Of a DNA stretch of 64,000 nucleotides, positions 16,417 through 24,450 are shown piece by piece (within the stretch, counting starts at the first letter, position 1; each line of letters starts with the position of its first letter). Made by a program: the position numbers and the translations under genes. The notes under the pieces were generated by a model. That model did not search any database. It was not told where the DNA came from and saw only the letters and a list, made by a program, of their open reading frames with translations. Source of the DNA: Bradyrhizobium sp. CCBAU 53338 (GTDB lineage: Bacteria; Pseudomonadota; Alphaproteobacteria; Rhizobiales; Xanthobacteraceae); NCBI RefSeq assembly GCF_015291665.1, contig NZ_CP030048.1:2976001-3040000 (forward strand). Reading direction: 5' to 3'.

Positions 16417-17922
16417 ATGGGCGGGGCTGACGCGCGGATCGTCCGCAATACGGCGCTGGTGATCCTTGCGCTGGTCGCCTTGCGGCTGGTCGCGGCGGCC
16501 TTCACGCCAATTACCTTCGACGAAGCCTATTACTGGATGTGGTCGAAGAGCCTCGCCGGCGGCTATTACGACCACCCGCCGATGGTGGCTTACGTCATCC
16601 GTGCCGGGACCATGATCGCCGGCGACACCGAGCTCGGTGTCCGGCTGGTCTCGATCCTGCTCGCGCTGCCGATGAGTTACGCGATCTATCGCACGGCCGC
16701 GATCGTGTTTGGCGGCGCGCGGGTGGCGGCGACCAGCGCCATCCTGCTCAACGTCACCATGATGGCCTCGGTCGGCACGCTGATCGTGACGCCGGATGCG
16801 CCGCTGCTGGTGGCTTCCAGCTTCGTGCTGTTCTTCCTCGCGAAAGTGCTAGAGACCGGCCGCGGTGCCTGGTGGCTGGCCGTCGGCGCAGCCGTCGGCG
16901 CGGCACTGCTGTCAAAGTACACGGCGATGTTCTTTGGCGCCGCGATCCTGATCTGGCTCGCGGCTGTGCCGAAGCTGCGGCGCTGGTTCCTCTCGCCCTG
17001 GCCCTATCTCGGCGGTCTTGTCGCGCTGGCACTGTTCTCGCCGGTGATCCTCTGGAATGCCGATCATCATTGGGTTTCGTTCGTCAAGCAGCTCGGGCGC
17101 GCCAGGATCGAGGATTTTCGCCCGGTCTTCATCGCCGAGCTGGTCCCGACGCAGATCGCATTCGCAACGCCGCTGGTCTTCATCCTCGGCGCGATGGGCC
17201 TGCACGCACTGACCTGGCGCCGCGCCGGCGCACTGGCCTCGCGCCTGCTGATCGAAACGATGTTCTGGACCATCGTCGTGTATTTCGTCTGGCATTCGCT
17301 GCATGCCCGCGTCGAGGCGAACTGGTTCGCACCGGTCTATCCGCCCTTCGTCGTCGCGGCAGCAGCGGCCGCCAACCTCGTGCAGTGGAAACCGCGGGCG
17401 CGGCGGCTGGTCGATTTTTGCCTGCGTTGGGCTGCGCCCACCGGCATCGTGATGTTTGTCGCGCTGATCGTCCAGGCCAACACGGGCTGGCTCTCCGGCT
17501 ATCGCCGCGATGCGACGGTGCGCAGTGTCGGCGTCGGCTGGCGCGAGCTTGCCGCCGGCATCGAGGCGGAACGCGTTCGCAACGGTGCGAGCTGTGTGCT
17601 CACGCCGGATTACGGCACGACGGGCTGGCTTGCCTTCTATCTGCCGCGCGGCACCTGCGTGGTGCAGCAGAACCAGCGCATCCGCTGGGTCAACATGCCC
17701 GAGCCCGATCCAAAACTGCTCGCGGGCAAGCTGCTCTACGTCGACGAACTGCGCCCCGACGGCCATCCGTTCCTGAACAACCTCTTCGCGCAGGTAACGC
17801 GTCTCGGCGAGTTGCAGCGCAAGCGCGGGCCGCTCGTGGTCGAGACCTACGGCATCGACCTGCTTGAAGGCGCCAAGGGCGACGTGCTGGACCGCTCGCC
17901 GCCGCCCGAGCTGCAGCCCTAG
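16417..17922 (+). CDS. GT39/ArnT-like membrane glycosyltransferase
   Basis: A 501-residue protein with about 10-12 transmembrane helices. The catalytic motif of lipid-linked-sugar transferases is in ITFDEAYYWMWSKSLAGGYYDHPPM (split: FDEAYYWMW, then GGYYDHPP). A C-terminal periplasmic region follows (residues 350-501). Members transfer sugars from polyprenyl phosphate to lipid A, glycan or protein. It begins 18 bp after the GT2-GtrA gene, so the pair likely forms one lipid-carrier glycosylation route. Confidence 0.88.
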   Translation: MGGADARIVRNTALVILALVALRLVAAAFTPITFDEAYYWMWSKSLAGGYYDHPPMVAYVIRAGTMIAGDTELGVRLVSILLALPMSYAIYRTAAIVFGGARVAATSAILLNVTMMASVGTLIVTPDAPLLVASSFVLFFLAKVLETGRGAWWLAVGAAVGAALLSKYTAMFFGAAILIWLAAVPKLRRWFLSPWPYLGGLVALALFSPVILWNADHHWVSFVKQLGRARIEDFRPVFIAELVPTQIAFATPLVFILGAMGLHALTWRRAGALASRLLIETMFWTIVVYFVWHSLHARVEANWFAPVYPPFVVAAAAAANLVQWKPRARRLVDFCLRWAAPTGIVMFVALIVQANTGWLSGYRRDATVRSVGVGWRELAAGIEAERVRNGASCVLTPDYGTTGWLAFYLPRGTCVVQQNQRIRWVNMPEPDPKLLAGKLLYVDELRPDGHPFLNNLFAQVTRLGELQRKRGPLVVETYGIDLLEGAKGDVLDRSPPPELQP

Positions 17923-18009
17923 TCCGGCAATCCAGTCGCTTCACTGGCGAGGGATATCGCCGCTGAGGCGCAAGGGCGGATAGAAGGAAAAGCTAACGAC
18001 CCGCGCCAG

Positions 18010-19239
18010 TCATTCCTGCACGGCTGGCGCCTGCGTTTGCGCCGGCGATCGGTTCTCGGCGGCGAGATATTGCGTACGACGGCCCGCCCACAGCCGCACG
18101 CCGACGAAGACCGCAACCGGCGGCACTGTGGCTGCGAGCGTGGTCGCGGCGTTGAGCCAGACGCCGTGCATGAACACGAACAAATTGAGCCCGGCCCAGG
18201 CGATCATCACCGCGGCAGCCCCAACGTAGCCGAGCGCGCTGCGTCGCCAGGCGAGCAGGCCCACCAGCATCATCGGCAGCAGGATCGCGGCCAGCGCATC
18301 TGCAATGTGAACCCTGCGGTCGCGCACGATGCTGTCGCCGGCGACCAAATGCGTGATCGCGGTCGAGACCACTTCGACGCCGGGCATCAGGGAATCGAAC
18401 GGCGTTGCGAAGTAGTCACCGCCGCCGGCAACGGCCGCGCCGATCACCACGATCCGGTTCTCGATGGCCTTGCGGTCGAGCGTGCCGTCAAAAATGCTCT
18501 GCGCGCTCACGGTGCGGATGGTTCGGCGCGGGCCGTAATAGGTGATGGGCAGAGAAAAGTCGGTGTTGGTCGGCACCGCGTGATCGCCGAGCCCGAGATA
18601 GTCGGTTCGGATCGTCGGCGGCTGGTCGAGCGCGCGGCTTGCGACCAGCAGCGGAAACGACAGCTCGACCGTGTCGCCGGTCCGGAACAGCATCGGTACC
18701 GAGAGCGGCGGGCCGGATTGCCCGGTCGCGACATTGGCGATGCCGATATCGGCGTGCTCGGCGAAAACAGGCAACGGCAGCAGGAGGCGTTCGGCCTGGG
18801 GCAGGGTGGCGAACGGTCCGGCGCTGGCGGACGCCGCGGTCTTGCTCGGGAGAATCGCCGTGGCCGCCAGCACCATGGGACCGGTGGCGAGAGTGTGGGC
18901 CAGCGTGGCATCGCCGATCGCGGCGCTGCGATCGGCCAGCGGCAGGTCGATCGCGACGACCTTCGGCTTGAACTGCACGATGGTGTCGACGACGCGCGCG
19001 AGATCGGCGCGCGGCAGCGGATAGCTGCCGCCGCGCTTCACCACGGTGTCGTCGATCGCGACGATGGTGACGAGATCCGGCGGCCGCTGCACGCCGCGCG
19101 CGAGCGTGCGCAGGTTGGTCAGCGTCGCCTCGAACTGGTCGAGAAATTGCAGATGGCCGTTGGCGTGGGCGGTAAAAGTGCCGGCTCCCCACAAGGCAGC
19201 GAGGGCGAGGGCCGTCACGATCTGGGCGCGTCTATTCAT
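18010..19239 (-). CDS. CHASE2-domain membrane protein without an output domain
   Basis: A 409-residue protein: one N-terminal helix, then a large extracytoplasmic CHASE2 sensor (IVAIDDTVVKRGGSYPLPR, KVVAIDLPLADRS, the late RIVVIGAAVAGGGDYFATPF and GVEVVSTAITHLVAGD), then three C-terminal helices and a short cytoplasmic tail ending at residue 409. CHASE2 proteins usually carry a cyclase, kinase or diguanylate cyclase after the third helix; here there is none. The start at 19239 overlaps a possible upstream reading frame by ATGA; an alternative ATG lies at 19254. Confidence 0.85.
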   Translation of the reverse strand: MNRRAQIVTALALAALWGAGTFTAHANGHLQFLDQFEATLTNLRTLARGVQRPPDLVTIVAIDDTVVKRGGSYPLPRADLARVVDTIVQFKPKVVAIDLPLADRSAAIGDATLAHTLATGPMVLAATAILPSKTAASASAGPFATLPQAERLLLPLPVFAEHADIGIANVATGQSGPPLSVPMLFRTGDTVELSFPLLVASRALDQPPTIRTDYLGLGDHAVPTNTDFSLPITYYGPRRTIRTVSAQSIFDGTLDRKAIENRIVVIGAAVAGGGDYFATPFDSLMPGVEVVSTAITHLVAGDSIVRDRRVHIADALAAILLPMMLVGLLAWRRSALGYVGAAAVMIAWAGLNLFVFMHGVWLNAATTLAATVPPVAVFVGVRLWAGRRTQYLAAENRSPAQTQAPAVQE

Positions 19240-19601
19240 AATCTCTGACTGCAATCTGCTCTTGGTCCGCGTCTTGTTGTGCGGCTCTCATTTGACGACT
19301 GCGGACTTGGTGATCCAGCCATGATGGTCGGGCTCTGTTGACCCAACCTCGCCATCAGCGCGTCGGCACGCGGCAGAAGGCTGATGTCGTAGCTATTTTC
19401 CGGGCCCGGCCAATTCCAGATTGGCGCGATCAACTTTCGGTCAGGGCGGACCATCCACTCTCCGCCGCGCACGCGGAGCGAGGTGGAGGTCGAGCCCGAA
19501 CCCGCCAGCCTCGCGCAACGCTTTCCCGCTATCTTCCGGGTATCGAAGACCACGAAAATGACTTGGTTGATGCGTCTACAGATCCGGCCGCGGACGTTCA
19601 T
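19236..19601 (-). pseudogene. Doubtful reading frame or gene remnant upstream of CHASE2 gene
   Basis: A 121-codon frame whose TGA overlaps the CHASE2 start as ATGA. The middle part (WMVRPDRKLIAPIWNWPGPE, DISLLPRADALMARLG) has codon use like a real gene, but the last 30 codons do not. In another frame the end reads HHGWITKSAVVK followed by a stop near 19289, which looks like the tail of an SH3-type domain. This suggests a frameshifted, decayed gene. No family is recognised. Confidence 0.3.
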
Positions 19602-19640
19602 CGAGCATGCTGAAACGGCCGAGAATTATGGTTAACAGTG

Positions 19641-19672
19641 CCGCCTAAGTCCGTACTTCTGCGGGCTTTTTT
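19641..19672 (+). terminator. Possible orphan rho-independent terminator
   Basis: The outer stem CCGC/GCGG and inner stem AAGT/ACTT with a CCGT loop are separated by a 2x2 internal loop and followed by GCTTTTTTC. It points rightward, but no recognised plus-strand gene ends just before it. The stretch 19256-19843 otherwise holds only the doubtful frame on the minus strand and the upstream region of the DUF2778 gene. Confidence 0.4.
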
Positions 19673-19843
19673 CTCGAAATGGCACAGCATTAACGACTTG
19701 CCCTACAACCGCCCGAACTTAATCCGCATTTAACTAAAAGTCGCCTTAATGACGCTCCGACCCTCTGCGAGATGCTGGTTCCGGAACGTGACCAGCGGCA
19801 CTTCGAAGGGGGACTGAGTGACACCGTCCTGGACGCAAGGCGA

Positions 19844-21004
19844 ATGAGTACGAGTATCGCTGCGCAGAGTTACGCGGCACGGAAGCCGAAAAATTCTCGG
19901 AAGTCTTCCCGGAAAATGACCACCCAAAACGTGCTTGGCGCCGCCGTGGCCGGCTGCGTCTTGCTGGCCGGCTGGACCGTCTACAACAACATCTTCGCCG
20001 CCAGCGTCTATCCGACCGTCGGCACCGCCGGCTACGACGAGCCCGTGGTCAAGCGCGCCCCCAAGGTCGCGCTGCGCGAGGCAGGCGAGGCGATCAGGGA
20101 AACCTTTGCGCTGCTGCCCGACCGGCTCCAGGTTGCTGCACCGATCTCGCGCGAGATGTTCAACGAGCGCTTTGCCGCGGCAGCGACGCAGGGCGTCGAG
20201 TCGAACGCTGCGAGCGCCGCGCCTGCGACTCAGGTCGCTGAGGCCAAGGATACTGCCAAGGAAGCGCCGAAGCCGACCGTCGTCGCCAGGGTCGCGGAAG
20301 TGCTGAAGAGCCCGGTCAAGGCCGTCGAGAAGATCGCGGACGCCGCGAAGACCAAGCGCACGGAGGCGCCGGTGCAGCTCGCGTCGGCCGATCCGGCCCA
20401 GATCGTGCCGGCGCATGAAGCCAAGCCGAAGTCCTTTGCCGATCGCGCAAAGGCCGCGGTGATGTCGATCACCGGTCCGCGCCAGTCGATGGTGGAGAAG
20501 CTATGGGGCAAGCGTGAGCCCTCCGGCGGCCTGCTCGCCTACGCCTCAGCCGACGCCAGCGTGACCTCGGCGATCGCGCCCAGGGAGCAGAACCCGATGT
20601 TCGGCGGCGCGCCGCCCTATGAGCGCGACACCGCGGTGTACGACATCACCGCCAAGACGGTTTACCTCCCCGATGGCACCAAGCTGGAGGCGCATTCGGG
20701 CCTTGGTTCCAATCTCGACGATCCGCGCTCACAGCGCGTTCGCATGCGCGGCGTGACCCCGCCACACATCTACACGCTGAAGCCGCGCGAGGCACTGTTC
20801 CACGGTGTGCCGGCGCTGCGCCTGACCCCGATCGGCGGCGAGAACGCGATCTACGGCCGCGACGGCCTGCTCGCCCACACCTTCATGCTCGGCCCGAACG
20901 GCGATTCCAACGGCTGCGTGTCGTTCAAGGATTACTACGCGTTCCTCGACGCCTATCGCAACAAGGGCATCCGCAAGCTCGCGGTGCTGGCGCGGGTCGA
21001 CTGA
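19844..21004 (+). CDS. DUF2778 (L,D-transpeptidase-like) membrane-anchored cell-wall protein
   Basis: This 386-residue protein has a short basic cytoplasmic N-terminus, one transmembrane helix (VLGAAVAGCVLLAGWTVY), a long Ala/Lys/Glu-rich periplasmic linker (about residues 80-240), and a C-terminal DUF2778 domain. The catalytic block is HTFMLGPNGDSNGCVSF, whose His and Cys match the L,D-transpeptidase-type active site. Related domains occur in Tlde1 peptidoglycan effectors, but the chromosomal membrane-anchored form without an immunity gene nearby suggests housekeeping cell-wall remodelling. The start at 19844 is chosen from the protein's N-terminal pattern; the frame is open 24 codons upstream. 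Confidence 0.85.
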   Translation: MSTSIAAQSYAARKPKNSRKSSRKMTTQNVLGAAVAGCVLLAGWTVYNNIFAASVYPTVGTAGYDEPVVKRAPKVALREAGEAIRETFALLPDRLQVAAPISREMFNERFAAAATQGVESNAASAAPATQVAEAKDTAKEAPKPTVVARVAEVLKSPVKAVEKIADAAKTKRTEAPVQLASADPAQIVPAHEAKPKSFADRAKAAVMSITGPRQSMVEKLWGKREPSGGLLAYASADASVTSAIAPREQNPMFGGAPPYERDTAVYDITAKTVYLPDGTKLEAHSGLGSNLDDPRSQRVRMRGVTPPHIYTLKPREALFHGVPALRLTPIGGENAIYGRDGLLAHTFMLGPNGDSNGCVSFKDYYAFLDAYRNKGIRKLAVLARVD

Positions 21005-21027
21005 GCGCCGCCAATTCCCGATCATGC

Positions 21028-21056
21028 AAAAGGGCCGCTCGCTGCGGCCCTTTTTT
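21028..21056 (+). terminator. Rho-independent terminator
   Basis: An 11-bp stem when A-T pairs are included (AAAAGGGCCGC with GCGGCCCTTTT), loop TCGCT, followed by a run of T. It lies between the convergent DUF2778 and SDR genes and would work in both directions. Confidence 0.92.
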
Positions 21057-21079
21057 CTTTCTTGTTTCGCGTGGGGCGT

Positions 21080-21904
21080 TCAGCCCGGCCAGCACTGCCC
21101 GCCGCCGTCGATGCGCAGCACCTGGCCCGAGACGAACGCGCCCATCGGACCTGCGAAAAACTCGACGACGCGCGCGACCTCGTCGACGGTCGCGATGCGG
21201 TCGAGCGTGCCGTTCTCGACCATTCGGTTCGGATCCACTGCGCGAGTGCCGAGGAAGCGGCCAGTACGGGTGTCACCGGGTGCGATGCAATTGACCGCGA
21301 TGTCGTACTCGCGGAGCTGGTCGGCGAGGCATCGCGTGTAGTGGGTCACGCCGGCCTTGGACACGGCGTAGATCGAGCCCTGGGTACGCCCCTTGAAGGC
21401 GGCGACCGAGCCGAGCGTGACGATGCGCCCGCGCCGCCGCGCCATCATGCCCTTGGCGACCGCCTGGCAGGTCAGGATGGTCGAGAGCAGGTTGCGCTCC
21501 AGCACCGCGCGTACGTCGGCTTCCCCAATGTTCACCGCATCGTTCGGATCGGGCTTGCCGCCGGCAGCCGCAATGTCGCCGCCGGCATTGTGCACGAGGA
21601 TGTCGATCGGGCCGAGAGCACCTTCCGCCTCGGCAATCACGCGCGAAATGTCGTCGCCCTTGGTGAGATCGCCGAGCGCGCGATGGCTGCGGACGCCGAA
21701 TTGCTGGCCGATCTCGGCAGCCACCGCGGTCAGCGTGGTGCCCTCGCCATACTCCGCCGGCCCGTGCTCGCGCATACCGTGGACGGCGATGTCGGCGCCG
21801 AGTGCGGCAAGCTTTTCAGCAAAGGCGCGGCCGAGCCCGCGCCCCGCGCCTGTGACCAGCGCCACCTTGCCTGCCAATATCTTCCCAGCGTCATGCGATG
21901 TCAT
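21080..21904 (-). CDS. SDR family oxidoreductase (FabG-like)
   Basis: A 274-residue classical short-chain dehydrogenase: cofactor motif TGAGRGLG near residue 19, NAGG in the central strand, catalytic Ser in LGSVAAFKG, and YAVSK. The C-terminal segment closes with the usual SGQVLRIDGGGQCWPG. It should reduce or oxidise a carbonyl or alcohol with NAD(P)H; the substrate is unknown. It may be co-transcribed with the GST and isochorismatase genes upstream on the same strand, 72 bp away. Confidence 0.9.
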   Translation of the reverse strand: MTSHDAGKILAGKVALVTGAGRGLGRAFAEKLAALGADIAVHGMREHGPAEYGEGTTLTAVAAEIGQQFGVRSHRALGDLTKGDDISRVIAEAEGALGPIDILVHNAGGDIAAAGGKPDPNDAVNIGEADVRAVLERNLLSTILTCQAVAKGMMARRRGRIVTLGSVAAFKGRTQGSIYAVSKAGVTHYTRCLADQLREYDIAVNCIAPGDTRTGRFLGTRAVDPNRMVENGTLDRIATVDEVARVVEFFAGPMGAFVSGQVLRIDGGGQCWPG

Positions 21905-21976
21905 GATCTTGTTCCCGTTTTTGAAATGTCGGTCGCAAGATCTAGCCCAATCGCCGTCACCTCCACCAGTGACCTG

Positions 21977-22615
21977 TCACGCAGGGCTCACCGGCATGGT
22001 CTTGCGCAGCGCCATCTCGGTCGCGATCGCTTCCCGCACGATGGGTCGCGCCTGCATGCGTTCGAGATAGGCTGCCAGCGACGGCCATTGTGCGATGTCG
22101 ACACCCGCAGGACGAAGCAGCAGCAGGGCCCAGGCGAGATGGGCATCCGCGACGGTGAAGCGACGACCAACGAGGAATTCGCGGTCCGTCAGATGTGCAG
22201 ACGGTACCGACAACGTCTGCATGATCCGCGCGCGCGGCTTGGCGAGCGAGCCGTCATCCTTGTACCAGAAGGTCGGAAACAAGAACGCCTTGTGGATCTC
22301 GGTGCCGATGAAGCTCAGCCATTCCTGCAGCCGGTAGCGATCGACATCGCCAGGGGGCGGTGCAAGGCCGCGCTCGGGCTTCGCGTCGGCGATGTATTGC
22401 AACACCGCCGCGCTCTCCGTGAGGCGCTCGCCGTTCTCTAGCACCAGGACCGGCACCGCGCCCTTCGGCGAGATGCCGCGAAAATCGCCATCGTCGTCCA
22501 CGAGCGTCTTCGTCCAGAGAGACACCGGATGATAGTGCGCATCCAGGCCTGCCTCCATCAGCGCGATGCGGCTCGCAAGCGAGCAGGCCATCGGCGAGAA
22601 ATAGAGTTGCAGCAT
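21977..22615 (-). CDS. Glutathione S-transferase
   Basis: A 212-residue GST. The thioredoxin-fold N-terminal domain opens LQLYFSPMACSLASRIALMEAG; in this class the Ser/Cys at SPMACS activates glutathione, and the cis-proline segment GAVPVLVLENGERLTESAAVLQYI follows. The all-helical C-terminal domain carries FTVADAHLAWALLLL, the conserved N-capping box region. It would conjugate or reduce an electrophile in the cytoplasm. It sits 12 bp downstream of the isochorismatase gene. Confidence 0.9.
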   Translation of the reverse strand: MLQLYFSPMACSLASRIALMEAGLDAHYHPVSLWTKTLVDDDGDFRGISPKGAVPVLVLENGERLTESAAVLQYIADAKPERGLAPPPGDVDRYRLQEWLSFIGTEIHKAFLFPTFWYKDDGSLAKPRARIMQTLSVPSAHLTDREFLVGRRFTVADAHLAWALLLLRPAGVDIAQWPSLAAYLERMQARPIVREAIATEMALRKTMPVSPA

Positions 22616-22627
22616 TGCTTTGCTCCG

Positions 22628-23221
22628 TTATCTCAGCGCATCGCCGCGCGCGATGATCGCGAAGCGGTCGGACAGCTCGGCGAGCGCGACCTCATGAATG
22701 GTCCGCGCATCCAGCGTGCCGCCGCAGCCGTCGGGCAGGTCGCGCGTGGCGCAGGCATCGGCATCAACAGTGGTGCGAAAGCCGAGGTCGAGCGCGGCCC
22801 GCGCCGTGGAACTGATGCACATATGCGTCATGAACCCGGCCAGCACGATGTTCTTCCTCCCGGTCGCGTCGAGACGCGCCTTGAGATCGGTGCCGGCAAA
22901 GGCGTTGGGCAGTTCCTTCTCGATCACGAGCTCGCCGGCACGGGGCGAAAGCCCGGCGACGATGGCGCCGCGGTCGGCGCTGCGATCGAACAGGCTGCCC
23001 GCCTTGCCGCGATGGGCGATATGGATGATCGGGGCGCCAGCCTCGCGCGCCGTTGCCAGCAGCGCAGCGGCCCGCGCGATCGCGGGCCTGGCGTCGGGCA
23101 AGGCGAGGGGGCCCGCGAGATATTCGTTCTGGATGTCGATCAGCACCAGCGCGGCGTCGGCAAGACGCGGCGGGTTGAGGTCGGCGCCGGCGAGCTGGAG
23201 CAGGGTCTTTGCGGCGGTCAT
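22628..23221 (-). CDS. Isochorismatase-family cysteine hydrolase
   Basis: A 197-residue protein with the family's catalytic triad: Asp29 (ALVLIDIQNEY), Lys102 (VIEKELPNAF) and Cys135 (GFMTHMCISSTARAA). The family hydrolyses amides or vinyl ethers such as nicotinamide, N-carbamoyl compounds or isochorismate. The isolated copy here cannot be given a substrate. It heads a minus-strand GST/SDR unit and is divergent from a LysR gene that probably controls it. Confidence 0.9.
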   Translation of the reverse strand: MTAAKTLLQLAGADLNPPRLADAALVLIDIQNEYLAGPLALPDARPAIARAAALLATAREAGAPIIHIAHRGKAGSLFDRSADRGAIVAGLSPRAGELVIEKELPNAFAGTDLKARLDATGRKNIVLAGFMTHMCISSTARAALDLGFRTTVDADACATRDLPDGCGGTLDARTIHEVALAELSDRFAIIARGDALR

Positions 23222-23280
23222 GGTCTTGGTAATCCTTGAGGACGAATGGCCGGGCCAGCATAGCGCCGGGGCTGCCTGCC

Positions 23281-23323
23281 GATATGCAGGGAAATTGCAG
23301 CGGGTGGCTGCGATATTGCAGGG
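23281..23323. promoter_or_regulatory. Probable LysR binding region
   Basis: Between the divergent isochorismatase and lysR genes, TTGCAGC (23295-23301) and GCTGCGA (23307-23313) form an inverted repeat with one mismatch, of the T-N11-A type. The near-direct repeats GATATGCAGGG (23281-23291) and GATATTGCAGGG (23312-23323) flank it. Placement and symmetry fit a LysR recognition and activation site pair. Confidence 0.45.
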
Positions 23324-23350
23324 TTATGGCAAGCGATGTAGCCTCGCCCC

Positions 23351-24184
23351 ATGAACTGGGACGACCTCCGCATCATCGCCGCCGTCAGGGACGAGGGCAC
23401 CTATGCCGGCGCCAGTGCGCGGCTGCGCATCGACGAGACCACGGTCGGGCGCCGGCTGTCGCGCATCGAGCGCGCGCTCGGCCTTCGCCTGTTCGAGGCC
23501 GCCGATGGCGTCCGCAGGCCGACACGCCAATGCGAAGCGGTGCTGGCGCATGTCGAGGCGATGGCGGCGCATGCCGCCGAGATCGGCCGCCTCAGTGAGA
23601 GCCTGGAAGGTCCGGTGGGACGCCTGCGCATCGCCTCCACCAACACGGTCGCCGAGGCGGTGCTGTCGCCGCGCGCGAGCGACTTCCTGCGCGCCAATCC
23701 CGGCCTGACGCTGCAATTTCTCACCTCGAGCGAGAACGTGAAGTTCTCGCGCTGGGAGGCCGATCTCGCCATTCGCCTGCGCAAGCCCGACAAGGGCGAC
23801 TTTGCGATCTCGAAGCTGGGCGACATCGAGCTCTATTATTTCGAGCCTGTTGCGACCGAGGGCGAGCCGATGCTCTGTGCCTATCCGGACGAGCTGGGTG
23901 CCATTCCCGAGATGCAATTCCTGCGCACCAGGAAAGCCCGCGCGCGCTGCGTCACCGACAACGTTCGTGTCATCCGCAATTTGATCCGCACCCATCGGGC
24001 CGCCGGCGTGTTGCCGGAGTATGTCTGCGCTGATCTGCTCGGCGATCGCCGCCTGCGCGCCACGCTGCTGCCGAGGCGCCGCGATGCCTGGCTGCTCGTG
24101 CAAAATCACCTCAAGCGCGACGCCGCAACGCGCGTGACGATCGACTGGGTGAGGGCGTGTTTCCAGGAGATGGCGCGGGAGTGA
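23351..24184 (+). CDS. LysR-family transcriptional regulator
   Basis: A 277-residue regulator: MNWDDLRIIAAVRDEGTYAG then LRIDETTVGRRLSRIERALGLRLFE form the LysR helix-turn-helix, and GPVGRLRIASTNTVAEAVL begins the periplasmic-binding-like effector domain. It is slightly shorter than the usual 300 residues. It is divergent from the isochorismatase-GST-SDR genes across a 129-bp region with LysR-type repeats, so those are the likely targets. Confidence 0.9.
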   Translation: MNWDDLRIIAAVRDEGTYAGASARLRIDETTVGRRLSRIERALGLRLFEAADGVRRPTRQCEAVLAHVEAMAAHAAEIGRLSESLEGPVGRLRIASTNTVAEAVLSPRASDFLRANPGLTLQFLTSSENVKFSRWEADLAIRLRKPDKGDFAISKLGDIELYYFEPVATEGEPMLCAYPDELGAIPEMQFLRTRKARARCVTDNVRVIRNLIRTHRAAGVLPEYVCADLLGDRRLRATLLPRRRDAWLLVQNHLKRDAATRVTIDWVRACFQEMARE

Positions 24185-24253
24185 CGCGATGTCTTGGTGT
24201 GCTCGGCGCATCACAGCGCGTGGCATGCGACGAAAAAAATTCGAACGACGCTC

Positions 24254-24282
24254 TTGCCAACGTTCCGCGCATACCTTATTAG
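24254..24282 (+). promoter_or_regulatory. Promoter of the tRNA-like/slipin leader
   Basis: A -35 TTGCCA (24254-24259) and a -10 TATTAG (24277-24282) are separated by 17 bp. This places transcription start near 24289, about 80 nt before the first tRNA-like structure and 570 nt before the slipin start codon. Seen by eye; not tested. Confidence 0.5.
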
Positions 24283-24310
24283 CGCGCTCCTTCGCTAGGC
24301 CATGGGTCCG

Positions 24311-24346
24311 GGCTCGTTGAGATCCCGGCTGGCGCGAGCCGGTCTC
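24311..24346 (+). other. Mutually exclusive hairpins in leader
   Basis: Hairpin 1 pairs GGCTCG (24311-24316) with CGAGCC (24335-24340). Hairpin 2 pairs GAGA-CCGGCT (24319-24322, 24325-24330) with AGCCGG-TCTC (24337-24346), with a TC bulge and a GGCGCG loop. The 3' arms overlap, so both cannot form at once. This is the geometry of a conformational switch, though chance pairing in GC-rich DNA is possible. Confidence 0.4.
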
Positions 24347-24370
24347 CGGTTTCGTGTTCCGCCGAATGAA

Positions 24371-24450
24371 GACGAAAGCAGGATGTAGCTCATGGAGAGC
24401 GTCGGGCTGAACACCCGAAGGCATCGGTTCGATTCCGGTCTCTTGTCCCA
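24371..24450 (+). ncRNA. tRNA-like structure A (degenerate, GAA anticodon)
   Basis: A cloverleaf can be drawn. Acceptor-like helix GACGAAAG (24371-24378) pairs with CTCTTGTC (24440-24447), 7 of 8 paired, followed directly by CCA (24448-24450). D arm is GCTC/GAGC with an ATGGA loop containing GG. Anticodon arm is TCGGG/CCCGA around a seven-base loop CTGAACA, reading GAA. A four-base variable region follows, then T arm ATCGG/CCGGT with loop TTCGATT. It is not an ordinary tRNA: nine bases separate the acceptor and D helices instead of two, the D loop is short, and position 37 is C. A tRNA mimic or decayed tRNA is likely. Confidence 0.7.

Noticed and set aside
19844..21004. A type VI secretion effector of the Tlde1 kind
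   Set aside because: The domain is related, but there is a membrane anchor and long linker, and no immunity or secretion gene lies nearby.
24196..24210. A sigma-54 promoter (GG-N10-GC) upstream of the slipin leader, as in RtcR-controlled repair operons
   Set aside because: Only the GG and GC cores match; the surrounding bases do not fit the TGGCAC and TTGCA boxes.
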